DNA of 64,000 nt from an uncultured Duncaniella sp. Lineage in GTDB: Bacteria > Bacteroidota > Bacteroidia > Bacteroidales > Muribaculaceae. Positions within the stretch are counted from its first letter, which is position 1; each line of letters starts with the position of its first letter. The notes under the pieces are model-generated. The model searched no databases and was not told the DNA's origin. It saw nothing but the letters and a program-made list of their open reading frames with translations. Of the stretch, positions 8,271 to 16,269 are shown one piece after another. Position numbers and translations under genes: made by a program. The DNA lies in contig CAJUCI010000008.1 in the NCBI GenBank assembly GCA_910584825.1, positions 42,095 to 106,094 of the forward strand, read 5' to 3'.

Positions 8271-9053
8271 CTATGCCTTGAGGCCGAGGGTGTGCATGAG
8301 GTCGGTGACGGCGAGGGCGGGGGTGGGGTTGCGCTCGAGGCATTTGATGAAGAGCGAGCCTATGATGGCTCCCGAGGAGTTGGCACAGGCGTCGGCGAGG
8401 GTCGAGGGGTTGGAGATGCCGAAGCCTATGAGGCGCGGGTGGCTCAGCCCCATCGAGGCTATGCGGCGGAAGTAGGCGGTCTGCTCGGGGGTGAAGCGGT
8501 CTTTGGTGCCGGTGGTCGAGGCTGTGGACACCATGTAGATGAATCCCGAGCAGTGCTCGTCGATGAGGCGTATGCGCTCGTCGGAGGTCTCGGGGGTGAT
8601 GAGCATGATGAGGTCTATGCCGTAACGCTCGCACAGGGGTTTGTACTGACGCATGTATTCACCGAAGGGGAGGTCGGGGATGATGATGGCGTCGATGCCT
8701 ACCTCGGTGCAACGCCGGAACACGCGCTCTATGCCGTAGCGGAGCATGGGGTTGAGGTAGCCCATGAGTACGAAGGGCATGTCGGGCACGCGCTTGCGGG
8801 CGTCGGCCACTTGGTCGAAGAGGCGGGCGAGGGTCATGCCTCCGCGCAGGGCTACGGTGGAGCTATGCTGTATGACGGTGCCGTCGGCCATAGGGTCGGA
8901 GAAGGGTACGCCTATCTCTACCATGTTTGCTCCCTGCTCGGCAAGGGCTTGGATGATGTCGGCGGTGGAGTCGGGGGTGGGGAATCCTGCGGTGAGGAAG
9001 ACTGAGAGTATGTCGGCGGGCTTGCGCTCGAAAAGGGTCTGAAGACGAGACAT
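8271..9053 (-). CDS. trpA: Tryptophan synthase alpha chain
   Basis: TrpA cleaves indole-3-glycerol phosphate to indole and glyceraldehyde 3-phosphate and passes indole to TrpB. The 260-residue TIM barrel contains VEIGVPFSDPMADG, with the catalytic Glu and Asp of the family, and a C-terminal GFGISNP phosphate loop. It is the last gene of the minus-strand operon trpBEGDCFA and is separated from trpF by a spacer holding a low-complexity repeat and a MITE-like element. Confidence 0.97.
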   Translation of the reverse strand: MSRLQTLFERKPADILSVFLTAGFPTPDSTADIIQALAEQGANMVEIGVPFSDPMADGTVIQHSSTVALRGGMTLARLFDQVADARKRVPDMPFVLMGYLNPMLRYGIERVFRRCTEVGIDAIIIPDLPFGEYMRQYKPLCERYGIDLIMLITPETSDERIRLIDEHCSGFIYMVSTASTTGTKDRFTPEQTAYFRRIASMGLSHPRLIGFGISNPSTLADACANSSGAIIGSLFIKCLERNPTPALAVTDLMHTLGLKA

Positions 9054-9128
9054 ATGAATGAAAAATTAAAAATTAAAAATTTAAAATGGAAAATTATGAT
9101 TTATCAATTCTAATACTTGTTGAAACGG
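9054..9128. repeat. AT-rich low-complexity spacer between trpF and trpA
   Basis: Repeats of AAAATTAAAAATT immediately before trpA. No gene. Confidence 0.6.
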
Positions 9129-9256
9129 TAGGAGCGACGGCTTTAGCCGTCGATATGGCACGAATAGGGTAGCTTTTTGATAAGTGGCTATATGGTGCTA
9201 TATGGGTAATCTTTTGATACGTAGCCTCATATCGACGGCTATAGCCGTCGCTCCTA
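9129..9256. mobile_element. MITE-like 128-bp element with 29-bp terminal inverted repeats
   Basis: The left arm begins TAGGAGCGACGGC (9129-9157) and the right arm ends GCCGTCGCTCCTA (9228-9256). They are reverse complements with one mismatch, and each arm is itself a palindrome (CGACGGC/GCCGTCG). There is no ORF. The right end supplies the trpF stop codon. Confidence 0.75.
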
Positions 9257-9874
9257 TAGGGCTGAGAGGAATTGCCTGACGAGCTGCGGGTCTTTGCATC
9301 CGGGGCGGGTCTCGAAGCGGCTGTTGATGTCCACACCTGCCATATGGGGGAAGGTGGCGGCGGCGCGGGCTACGGCCTCGGCGTCGTCGGGGGTGATGCC
9401 TCCGCTCAGCAGATAGGGGGTGGTGAGGGGGTAGTCGCGCAGTATGCTCCAGTCATATTTGCGCCCCGAGCCTCCGTGGATGGCTGTGAGGGTGTCGAAT
9501 ACGAAGAGGTCGACACTCCCTTCGTAGGGGGTGAGTGTGGACCAGTCGATGTCGGGGTCTATGCCTATGGCTTTCATGACGCGGAGTCCGGCATCGCGCA
9601 GTGCGCGACATGTCTCGGGCGACTCTTTGCCGTGGAGCTGGACGGTGGAGAGTCCGTAGCGCGAGGCTGTGTGGAGGATATGGTCGACGGGTGCGTCGAC
9701 AAATACGCCTGTTCTGTCGATGTCGGCGGGCAGCTCGGCCACCACCGAGGGGAGGAGCGCGCACGCGTTGCGCGGCGAGGGGGCGTAGAAGATAAAGCCC
9801 ATCATCGAGGGCTTGAGCAGGGCAATCTGCCGTATGCTTTCAGGGTCGGAAAACCCACAAATCTTGGTAATCAC
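9254..9874 (-). CDS. trpF: Phosphoribosylanthranilate isomerase
   Basis: TrpF performs the Amadori rearrangement of N-(5-phosphoribosyl)anthranilate. The 206-residue barrel starts MITKICGFSDPE, with the family Cys in KICG, and has the usual VQLHGKES and LLSGGITPDDA segments and a terminal GVDINSRFE. The start codon is GTG at 9874, preceded by a G-rich tract. The last bases lie inside the MITE-like repeat, so the extreme C-terminus (FLSAL) may have been shaped by that insertion (inference). Confidence 0.95.
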   Translation of the reverse strand: MITKICGFSDPESIRQIALLKPSMMGFIFYAPSPRNACALLPSVVAELPADIDRTGVFVDAPVDHILHTASRYGLSTVQLHGKESPETCRALRDAGLRVMKAIGIDPDIDWSTLTPYEGSVDLFVFDTLTAIHGGSGRKYDWSILRDYPLTTPYLLSGGITPDDAEAVARAAATFPHMAGVDINSRFETRPGCKDPQLVRQFLSAL

Positions 9875-9885
9875 GGGGGGAAGAA

Positions 9886-10030
9886 TTTAAAATTTAAAAT
9901 TTAAAATTTAAAATGGCTACGCGGTATGGGTGGGAAAAATTTTCCATTCTCCATTCTCCATTCTCCATTCAATTCATGGCTGCGCGGTGTGGAGGGGGGA
10001 ATTTTCCATTTTCCATTCTCCATTTTAAAT
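9886..10030. repeat. Low-complexity and duplicated spacer between trpC and trpF
   Basis: A run of AATTTAAA units (9886-9912) is followed by two copies of a roughly 55-bp module beginning ATGGCTRCGCGGTRTGG (9913 and 9976). Each module continues into a run of CTCCATT heptamers. No gene. Confidence 0.8.
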
Positions 10031-10822
10031 TCAAAATTCCTTTAGGAATTTTGCAAGCGCATCGCCGGGTGAGGGGTGGCGCATGAATGTCTCGCCGATG
10101 AGGAAGCCTCGGTAGCCGACATTGCGCAGTCTCGTCACTTCGGTCATGGATGTGAGCCCGCTTTCGGCCACTTTGACCGTCGTGTCGGGCAGTTGGCGGG
10201 CGAGGGTGAGCGAGAGTGTGGGGTCGGTGTGAAAGGTCGAGAGGTTGCGGTTGTTGACCCCCACCATGTCTACCTCGGGGCAGAAGCGGTCAAGCTCGTC
10301 GAGCGAGTGGAGTTCGAGCAGCACTTCGAGGCTGAGCGAGTGGGCTGTGGCGGTGAACCGCTCTATCTCCTCGCGCGTGAGGGCCGAGGCTATGAGCAGT
10401 ATGGCGTCGGCACCGCACAGGGCGGCCTCCTGTATCTGATAGTCGCTCACGGTGAAGTCTTTGCGCAGTAGGGGAATGTCGGTGATTGTGCGGGCAAGGG
10501 TGAGGTCGGTGAGTGCTCCGCCGAAGTAGGGGGTGTCGGTGAGCACCGAGCAGGCCGATGCACCGGCGCGGGCATAGGCGGGGATTACGTCGCTCACGAG
10601 GGCCGAGGGGTGGATGTCGCCCTTGGATGGGGAGCGACGCTTGAACTCGGCGATGATGCCTGTGGGGCTTGCGGCGAGCGTGCGTGAGAACGAGCGGCGG
10701 CTCATGCGGCGGCGTTGCACGGCCTCGGCGAGCGCGGAGGCCTCGATAGGGCGAAGGGCCATCATGGCCTCGACCTCGCGACGCTTGTTGGCTATGATGC
10801 GTGTCAGTATGTTGTCAGACAT
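10031..10822 (-). CDS. trpC: Indole-3-glycerol phosphate synthase
   Basis: TrpC closes the indole ring from CdRP. The 263-residue protein has the family motif IAEFKRRSPSKG and later VGVNNRNL and VAESG. It stands as a separate polypeptide, not fused to TrpF as in enterobacteria. It lies third from the end of the operon, 30 bp after trpD. Confidence 0.97.
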   Translation of the reverse strand: MSDNILTRIIANKRREVEAMMALRPIEASALAEAVQRRRMSRRSFSRTLAASPTGIIAEFKRRSPSKGDIHPSALVSDVIPAYARAGASACSVLTDTPYFGGALTDLTLARTITDIPLLRKDFTVSDYQIQEAALCGADAILLIASALTREEIERFTATAHSLSLEVLLELHSLDELDRFCPEVDMVGVNNRNLSTFHTDPTLSLTLARQLPDTTVKVAESGLTSMTEVTRLRNVGYRGFLIGETFMRHPSPGDALAKFLKEF

Positions 10823-10852
10823 TTCAGTGGGTGATTTTATCGTGGGGGGATT

Positions 10853-11848
10853 TCATGAATTTATTTCCACAAACTTTCGGAATGCTCCGAGTGCCGCGCC
10901 TGAGGCTATCGACTCGCGTGCCTGGGCGATGGCATCGGTGAGCGACACTTGCGGGTCGAGCGTGTGGATGGCAAATGCCGAGTTAGCCACTACGCAGTCG
11001 GTCTGCTCGCGTGTGGCTGTTCCGGCCAGCACGTTGTCGAAAATCCGCGCTGCATCCTCCACGCTCTCGCCACCCGACAGCGACTTCTGCGTGGCCGTCT
11101 CAAAGCCTAACTGCTCGGGCATATACAGCCTCTCCCCCTCGGATGACGACACTTTGAAGGGTGATGTGAGCGAAATCTCGTCATAGCCGTCGAGCGAGTG
11201 GACCACGGTGCAGTCTATCCCCTCCTGCTGGGCTATGTAGCCGTAGAGGCGCAGGAGCTTGAGGTTGTAGACACCGAGCAACCGATAGCGGGGCATGAAG
11301 GGGTTGACCAGCGGGCCGAGCATGTTGAAGAACGTGCGCACGCCCAAGGCTTTTCTCACCGGGCCTACGCTCTTGAGGGCGGGGCTGAAGAAGGGGGCGT
11401 GCAGATAGCACACACCGCTGTCGGCGAGCGAGCGGTCGAGGCGGGCCATGTCGGCGGTGAAGCGCACGCCGTGCTGCTCGAGCACGTTTGACGCTCCAGA
11501 GATGGAGCTCGCACCGTAGTTGCCGTGCTTGACCACCTTGCGTCCTGTGCCGGCCACGACGAAGCATGAGGCTGTGGAGATGTTAAACGTGTTTTTGCCG
11601 TCGCCTCCTGTGCCTACGATGTCGATGGCCTTGATGTCGCCGAAGTCCACGGGGTTGCGTCGCTCAAGGATTGCGTCGCGAAATCCTGTCAGCTCGTCGA
11701 GCGTGATGGAGCGCATGAGATATACGGTCATGAATGCCGACAGCTGGGCGTCGTTATATCGCCCGTCGGCTATATTGAGCAGCACCTGGTGAGACTCATC
11801 GCGCGTGAGGCTCTTGTGCTCGAACATTTTATATAATAAGGTCTTCAC
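10853..11848 (-). CDS. trpD: Anthranilate phosphoribosyltransferase
   Basis: TrpD transfers phosphoribose from PRPP to anthranilate. The 331-residue protein carries the PRPP-binding glycine loop GTGGDGKNTFNIST and the KHGNYGASS segment, and is not fused to the TrpG glutaminase domain. The ATG at 11848 follows an ATTAGTA repeat spacer. Confidence 0.97.
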   Translation of the reverse strand: MKTLLYKMFEHKSLTRDESHQVLLNIADGRYNDAQLSAFMTVYLMRSITLDELTGFRDAILERRNPVDFGDIKAIDIVGTGGDGKNTFNISTASCFVVAGTGRKVVKHGNYGASSISGASNVLEQHGVRFTADMARLDRSLADSGVCYLHAPFFSPALKSVGPVRKALGVRTFFNMLGPLVNPFMPRYRLLGVYNLKLLRLYGYIAQQEGIDCTVVHSLDGYDEISLTSPFKVSSSEGERLYMPEQLGFETATQKSLSGGESVEDAARIFDNVLAGTATREQTDCVVANSAFAIHTLDPQVSLTDAIAQARESIASGAALGAFRKFVEINS

Positions 11849-11964
11849 TTCTTCAATTAGAAATTAGTAATTAGTAATTAGTAATTAGCAATTAGTAAAT
11901 TCTGGGAATCCGTTTAAGTGTAATATAAGGATAACCAATCATTTATCTTAACTCTTTTAACTCA
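11849..11964. repeat. ATTAGTA tandem repeat spacer between trpG and trpD
   Basis: AATTAGTA is repeated about five times near 11857-11900. The rest is A+T-rich with no ORF. Confidence 0.8.
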
Positions 11965-12543
11965 TTAACTTTTTAAACAATGAGTCAACCAATTCCCTAT
12001 CAGTCGGAGGCCCTGCGGGGTGAGGATTGATTCAGGATGAAATTGCACTCCGCGCACGTCGAGGGTGCGGTGGCGTATGGCCATGATTTCGCCGTCGGGG
12101 CTTACGGCGGTCACTTCGAGACAGTCGGGCAAACCCTCCTTGTCCACCACCCATGAGTGGTAACGCCCCACTTCAAGGTCGGTGGGCAGTCCATCGAAGA
12201 TGTAGTCGTCGGGACGGGTTACAGTGATTACCGATTTGATACCGTGGTAGACCTCGGGCAGGTTGCGCAGACGCGCACCGAAACGTTCGCCTATGGCCTG
12301 ATGGCCGAGACACACGCCGAGTATAGGCTTCTGCGTGGCATAACGCTCGAGCAGCTGCGGGAGTATGCCCGCTTCGGAGGGTATGCCGGGACCGGGGGAG
12401 ATGATGATTTTGTTGTAGGCATCCACCTCGTCAAGTGTGATGCAGTCGTTACGCCTCACGTCAGGCTCCACGCCCAGCGACCGCACGGCGTGTACTATAT
12501 TATATGTGAACGAGTCGTAATTATCGAGAATGAGTAAACGCAT
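11965..12543 (-). CDS. trpG: Anthranilate synthase glutaminase component
   Basis: TrpG releases ammonia from glutamine for TrpE. The 192-residue class I amidotransferase has the oxyanion segment SPGPG, the nucleophile in GVCLGHQAIG and the His-Glu pair in HPESIL. It acts with the TrpE encoded immediately upstream in the operon. A role shared with folate synthesis (PabA) is possible, since many bacteria use one glutaminase for both (family knowledge). Confidence 0.96.
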   Translation of the reverse strand: MRLLILDNYDSFTYNIVHAVRSLGVEPDVRRNDCITLDEVDAYNKIIISPGPGIPSEAGILPQLLERYATQKPILGVCLGHQAIGERFGARLRNLPEVYHGIKSVITVTRPDDYIFDGLPTDLEVGRYHSWVVDKEGLPDCLEVTAVSPDGEIMAIRHRTLDVRGVQFHPESILTPQGLRLIGNWLTHCLKS

Positions 12544-12616
12544 AATTTAATTAGTAATTAGCAATTAGTAATTAGTAATTTCTCAACTTTCAACTTGAAA
12601 GCGCAACTTTCACATA
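12544..12616. repeat. ATTAGTA/ACTTTCA repeat spacer between trpE and trpG
   Basis: Repeats of TTAGTAATTAG followed by the inverted pair CAACTTTCAACTTG/CGCAACTTTC. No gene. Confidence 0.75.
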
Positions 12617-14020
12617 TCAGTTTCCGAACGATTCGGCTACGCGGAGGGCTCTTACGAGTGCGCCGAGCTTGTTGTTGGTCTCCTGCAGTTCGTTTTCGGG
12701 CACCGAGCGGGCCACGATGCCTGCGCCGGCCTGAAAGTAGAGGCTGTTGTCATGGCTGAGAAACGAGCGTATGGTGATGGCCTGATTGAGGTTGCCGTTA
12801 AAACCGATGAACCCTATGCAGCCTCCGTAGGTCATGCGCGAGTGCGGCTCGATTTCGTCGATGAGCTGCATGGCTCTAACCTTGGGCGCACCGCTCAGGG
12901 TGCCCGCGGGGAATGTGTCGGCAAACAGGCGGTAGACATCCGCCCCCTCGGGCAGTTCGCCCTTGACGCGCGACACCATGTGGATTACGTGCGAGTAATA
13001 CTGTATCTGCTTCAGAAACTCTATGCTCACCTTTCCTCCGCCTCGGCTCAGGTCGTTGCGGGCCAGGTCGACGAGCATGATGTGTTCGGCATTCTCCTTC
13101 TCATCCTCCAGCAGTGCGCGGGCCAGCTCGTGGTCGCGGGCATCATCGCCCGTGCGCTTGAACGTTCCGGCAATGGGGTCGATATAGGCATTGCGCTCCT
13201 CCACGCGCAGGTGGGTCTCGGGCGACGAGCCGAAGATGCGGAAGTCGCTGAAATCAAAGTAGAAGAGATAGGGCGAGGGGTTGACGCAACGCAGGGCACG
13301 GTAGACGTTGAACTCATCGCCCTTGAACCTCTGGGCAAACCGTCTCGACAGCACTATCTGAAACACATCGCCGCGCAGAGCATGGCGGATGCCTCGGCCC
13401 ACCATCTCCTTATACTCCTCGTCGGTCACGGTCGAGGTAGGCTCGGAGGTCACCGCAAACGAGTATTGCGCCACATTGTTGTTATGCACCACGCTGATGA
13501 TTTCGTCGATGCCTGACTGCTGTCCCGGCACGGTGTGCTCGAATATGGTCATCTGGTTCTTGTAGTGGTTGACCTTGATTATGTAGCGGTAGAGGATATA
13601 CTTCATGTCGGGCACCGATGCAAACCGCTCCTCCTTGCGCTGCACATTCACGCGCTCGAAGTATCGTACGGCGTCATAGGCCGTGTAGCCCAGCAGGCCG
13701 TTGGCGCTGCCGTCGGTGTCACCCTCGATGGTATATGACTCGACATATTTTTTCAGCTCGGCCACCACATCTACCCCCGCTGTGACGGGGATGAGGCGGG
13801 TGGGGGAGTCGGGATATGCCAGCTCGATGGTCTCGTTGTTGACCGTGAAGCTGCCTATCGGCTCCACGCCGATGAGGCTGACCGAGTTTTGCGACGTATG
13901 GTAGTCCGAGCTTTCGAGCAGGGCCGACTGGGGGTAGAGGTCGCGAATCTTGAGATAGATGCCCACCGGTGTCTCCAGGTCGGCGGGGATTACGCGTGAT
14001 ATAACGTTTAGCTTGTGCAT
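12617..14020 (-). CDS. trpE: Anthranilate synthase component I
   Basis: TrpE converts chorismate and ammonia to anthranilate. The 467-residue chorismate-binding enzyme has the N-terminal LLES segment (the region that binds feedback-inhibiting Trp in characterised TrpEs), the GDVFQIVLSRRF stretch, and the C-terminal PAGTLSGAPKVRAM and GGCIGFIG motifs. It is shorter than enterobacterial TrpE. It is second in the operon, separated from trpB by palindromic repeat P5. Confidence 0.97.
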   Translation of the reverse strand: MHKLNVISRVIPADLETPVGIYLKIRDLYPQSALLESSDYHTSQNSVSLIGVEPIGSFTVNNETIELAYPDSPTRLIPVTAGVDVVAELKKYVESYTIEGDTDGSANGLLGYTAYDAVRYFERVNVQRKEERFASVPDMKYILYRYIIKVNHYKNQMTIFEHTVPGQQSGIDEIISVVHNNNVAQYSFAVTSEPTSTVTDEEYKEMVGRGIRHALRGDVFQIVLSRRFAQRFKGDEFNVYRALRCVNPSPYLFYFDFSDFRIFGSSPETHLRVEERNAYIDPIAGTFKRTGDDARDHELARALLEDEKENAEHIMLVDLARNDLSRGGGKVSIEFLKQIQYYSHVIHMVSRVKGELPEGADVYRLFADTFPAGTLSGAPKVRAMQLIDEIEPHSRMTYGGCIGFIGFNGNLNQAITIRSFLSHDNSLYFQAGAGIVARSVPENELQETNNKLGALVRALRVAESFGN

Positions 14021-14049
14021 TTCTTTGAGATTATTCGTTGTGTCAGGTT

Positions 14050-14103
14050 TGTCTCACTGTTCTCATCCTCACGGCATCCCCGTGAGATGAGAAAATGAGA
14101 CAA
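14050..14103. repeat. Palindromic repeat P5 (GTCTCAT family) inside the trp operon
   Basis: TTGTCTCAC...TTCTCATC pairs with GATGAGAAAATGAGACAA, with an inner CTCACGG/CCGTGAG stem. The sequence closely matches P1 read on the other strand. Being intra-operonic it would be transcribed as an RNA hairpin between trpB and trpE. Confidence 0.85.
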
Positions 14104-14110
14104 GTGAGAT

Positions 14111-15310
14111 TTACTGTTCGGGGTTCAGATACTTCATATATGTCTCCATGTCCTTGTCGCCACGGCCCGAGAGGTTGATGACCACCGTATCGTCGGGGGC
14201 AAACTTCCTCACGTCGAGCACGCCGAGCGCGTGGGCCGACTCCAGGGCCGGTATGATGCCCTCGATGCGTGTCAGCCTGTAGGCCGCGTCGAGTGCCTGA
14301 CGGTCGGTTATGGCGAGCACCTCGCTGCGGCCCGATGTGGCCAGATAGGAGTGCAGAGGGCCTACGCCGGGATAGTCGAGTCCGGCAGATATGGAGTAAG
14401 GCTCTATAATCTGCCCGTCATCGGTCTGCATCACCATCGTACGCGCACCGTGTATTATCCCCTCCGAGCCTACCTTCATCGTGGCGGCGGTCATGTCGGT
14501 GTCAGTGCCCAGTCCGGCGGCCTCGGCGGCAATCAGCCCAACCGTAGGCTCGTTGATGAAGTGGTAGAACGCTCCTGCGGCATTGCTTCCGCCGCCTATG
14601 CACGCCACCACATAGTCAGGCAGTTCCGAGCCGGTGAGCGAGAGCAGCTGCGAGCGTATCTCACGCGAGATTACCGACTGGAAATAGGCCACCATCTCGG
14701 GATAGGGGTGAGGTCCCACGGTCGAGCCTATGACATAGAAGCTGTCGGGGTTGCAGCACCAGTAGCGTATGGCCTCGTTGGTGGCATCCTTGAGCGTCTT
14801 GTTGCCGCTATGCACCGGCTCGACCTTTGCCCCGAGCAAGAGCATGCGGTCAACGTTGGGCTTCTGACGGGCCACGTCGGTCGCGCCCATGAACACCGTG
14901 CAGTCCAGACCCATCAGCGCGCATGCCGTGGCCGTGGCCACTCCGTGCTGTCCCGCGCCGGTCTCGGCTATTATGTGGGTCTTGCCCATACGCTTGGCCA
15001 GGAGCACCGAGGCCAGGGCGTTGTTGATTTTGTGCGCCCCCGTGTGGTTGAGGTCCTCGCGCTTTAGATAGATGTTCGTGCCGTAAAGCTCGCTCAGGCG
15101 GTCGGCACGGTAGAGCGGCGAGGGGCGGCCCACATAGTCGCGGAGCAGGCGGTCAAGCTCGCGGTTGAAATCCTCGTCGGCGGCATAGCGGTAGAATGCC
15201 TCGCTGAGGCGTTTCACGTTGCCGTGGAGTATCTCGGGGATATAGGCTCCTCCGAAACGTCCGTAGTATCCCTCGCTGTCTACGGGCAGGATTGAATGAA
15301 ATGCTTTCAT
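14111..15310 (-). CDS. trpB: Tryptophan synthase beta chain
   Basis: TrpB condenses indole with serine using PLP. The 399-residue protein has the PLP lysine in HTGAHKINNAL, the glycine loop CIGGGSNAAG and the GPHPYP segment of the standard TrpB1 type. It is the first structural gene after the attenuator at 15358-15397 and is the reaction partner of TrpA at the far end of the operon. Confidence 0.97.
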   Translation of the reverse strand: MKAFHSILPVDSEGYYGRFGGAYIPEILHGNVKRLSEAFYRYAADEDFNRELDRLLRDYVGRPSPLYRADRLSELYGTNIYLKREDLNHTGAHKINNALASVLLAKRMGKTHIIAETGAGQHGVATATACALMGLDCTVFMGATDVARQKPNVDRMLLLGAKVEPVHSGNKTLKDATNEAIRYWCCNPDSFYVIGSTVGPHPYPEMVAYFQSVISREIRSQLLSLTGSELPDYVVACIGGGSNAAGAFYHFINEPTVGLIAAEAAGLGTDTDMTAATMKVGSEGIIHGARTMVMQTDDGQIIEPYSISAGLDYPGVGPLHSYLATSGRSEVLAITDRQALDAAYRLTRIEGIIPALESAHALGVLDVRKFAPDDTVVINLSGRGDKDMETYMKYLNPEQ

Positions 15311-15357
15311 ATCTTTTGTGTGTGTAGTGATGATTGTTTGTCGTGGGGTAGGGGTAC

Positions 15358-15397
15358 AAAAAAGCGGAAGCCATCGATTCAGTATCGATGGCCTCCG
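15358..15397 (-). terminator. trp attenuator terminator
   Basis: On the minus strand CGGAGGCCATCGAT (15397-15384) pairs with ATCGATGGCTTCCG (15378-15365), a 14-bp stem with one G-U pair and an ACTGA loop. It is followed by C and six T. It lies between the Trp-rich leader ORF and trpB. Confidence 0.88.
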
Positions 15398-15443
15398 TTA
15401 TATTTTGCTGATGAGAGGATGCTGTCGTGCAATCGCTCAATTA

Positions 15444-15533
15444 TTAGTCGAGATTCCTGCGCAGGACTCGTTGCCATCGATATTGTCTACCGATGCGCCA
15501 CCAATAATTCTGATTGTTGAGCATATTTCTCAT
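15444..15533 (-). CDS. trpL: trp operon leader peptide
   Basis: A 29-codon ORF, ATG at 15533 and TAA at 15444, encodes three tryptophans at positions 11, 12 and 20, including a Trp-Trp pair. It begins about 12-15 nt after the predicted transcription start. Codons 18-21 contain UAUCGAUGGC (15482-15473), which is complementary to GCCAUCGAUA in the 5' arm of the terminator. A ribosome stalled at W11-W12 would leave this segment free to form an antiterminator, and a moving ribosome would mask it. This is classic Trp attenuation, inferred from sequence. Confidence 0.88.
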   Translation of the reverse strand: MRNMLNNQNYWWRIGRQYRWQRVLRRNLD

Positions 15534-15551
15534 ATTTTCTGCTTTTCGTGG

Positions 15552-15583
15552 CAAAATTATGCTAAAAGATTGTAACTGCCAAA
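15552..15583 (-). promoter_or_regulatory. trp operon promoter
   Basis: On the minus strand TTTG (15583-15580), a 20-nt spacer and TAATTTTG (15559-15552) form a canonical Bacteroidetes promoter just upstream of trpL. Confidence 0.85.
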
Positions 15584-15602
15584 TAATTTCTTAAAAACTT
15601 TA

Positions 15603-16112
15603 TCACTTTTTTCCGCCCGAGGCCACAATCCTGTTGACAGCCTGCACGGTAGGGTTGACGGCAATCACCTTGCCCGAGGGGTTGAGCAGATATGACGAGT
15701 AGCCCCCCTCGGGGTGATAGCCCGGCGAGATGCCCCGCGCCTTGACGTCGGCTATGTGAAACTGCGTCAGCGAGTCGAGGCCGTCGCGGCGCACTATCTC
15801 GTCAAACAGCCGTCGGTTGTTGTCGGTGTTGACCGACAGCAGCCTCAGATTGGCGTTGCGGTGGGTGCGGAAATAGCGGTCATACTCACCCGCCGCGATG
15901 CGCGACACGGCATTGTGCGAGTCCCAGAAGTTGACCAGCACATACTTGCCCTTGAGGTCCGAGGCCGAGAGCGAAGTGGCCCTGTTGGCCGCCTCGACCA
16001 CCTGCGGAGGGTGATGCCCGTCGGGGTTCTGCCTGTCCACACGCCCTGCAAACATCCACACCGTCATGGCGAAGAGCAACACCAGTGATGAGAATATCCA
16101 AAACTTTTTCAT
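15603..16112 (-). CDS. Thioredoxin-fold membrane-anchored protein without CxxC
   Basis: A 169-residue protein with one N-terminal membrane anchor or signal (residues 4-22) and a TlpA/AhpC-like thioredoxin fold. KGKYVLVNFWDSHNAVSR occupies the place where active family members have WCxxC, so both redox cysteines are replaced (D..V). The later SYLLNPSGKVIAVNP strand is typical of TlpA-like proteins. Without cysteines a disulfide-exchange role is unlikely. A binding or chaperone role is possible, but nothing nearby indicates it. The gene is 14 bp from the -33 region of the trp promoter and is transcribed in the same direction. Confidence 0.7.
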   Translation of the reverse strand: MKKFWIFSSLVLLFAMTVWMFAGRVDRQNPDGHHPPQVVEAANRATSLSASDLKGKYVLVNFWDSHNAVSRIAAGEYDRYFRTHRNANLRLLSVNTDNNRRLFDEIVRRDGLDSLTQFHIADVKARGISPGYHPEGGYSSYLLNPSGKVIAVNPTVQAVNRIVASGGKK

Positions 16113-16211
16113 ACAGTATTAACCCCCGACACCCTCAGATTGTTCTACCCGACATCACATAGCCATTGCCACATCTCATTTCCACGCTCGGGTCATAAAC
16201 CGTTTCGCACG

Positions 16212-16243
16212 CTTGCACGGATGGGATATTTTGCCTAACTTTG
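16212..16243 (+). promoter_or_regulatory. Promoter of the B12 uptake operon
   Basis: TAACTTTG at 16236-16243, with CTTG 20 nt upstream, lies just before the riboswitch. Confidence 0.6.
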
Positions 16244-16269
16244 CGCCACGTTTTGGTTTCGTGCGTGTC

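Noticed and set aside
8253..9005. 250-codon plus-strand ORF opposite trpA
   Set aside because: It is a Gly/Val/Glu-rich shadow of trpA with no start signal or recognisable domain.
9129..9256. Rho-independent terminator between trpF and trpA
   Set aside because: The arms are far apart with no T run after them, and trpA belongs to the same operon; a MITE-like element fits better.
12752..13516. 254-codon plus-strand ORF opposite trpE
   Set aside because: Shadow frame; TrpE motifs lie on the minus strand over the whole length.
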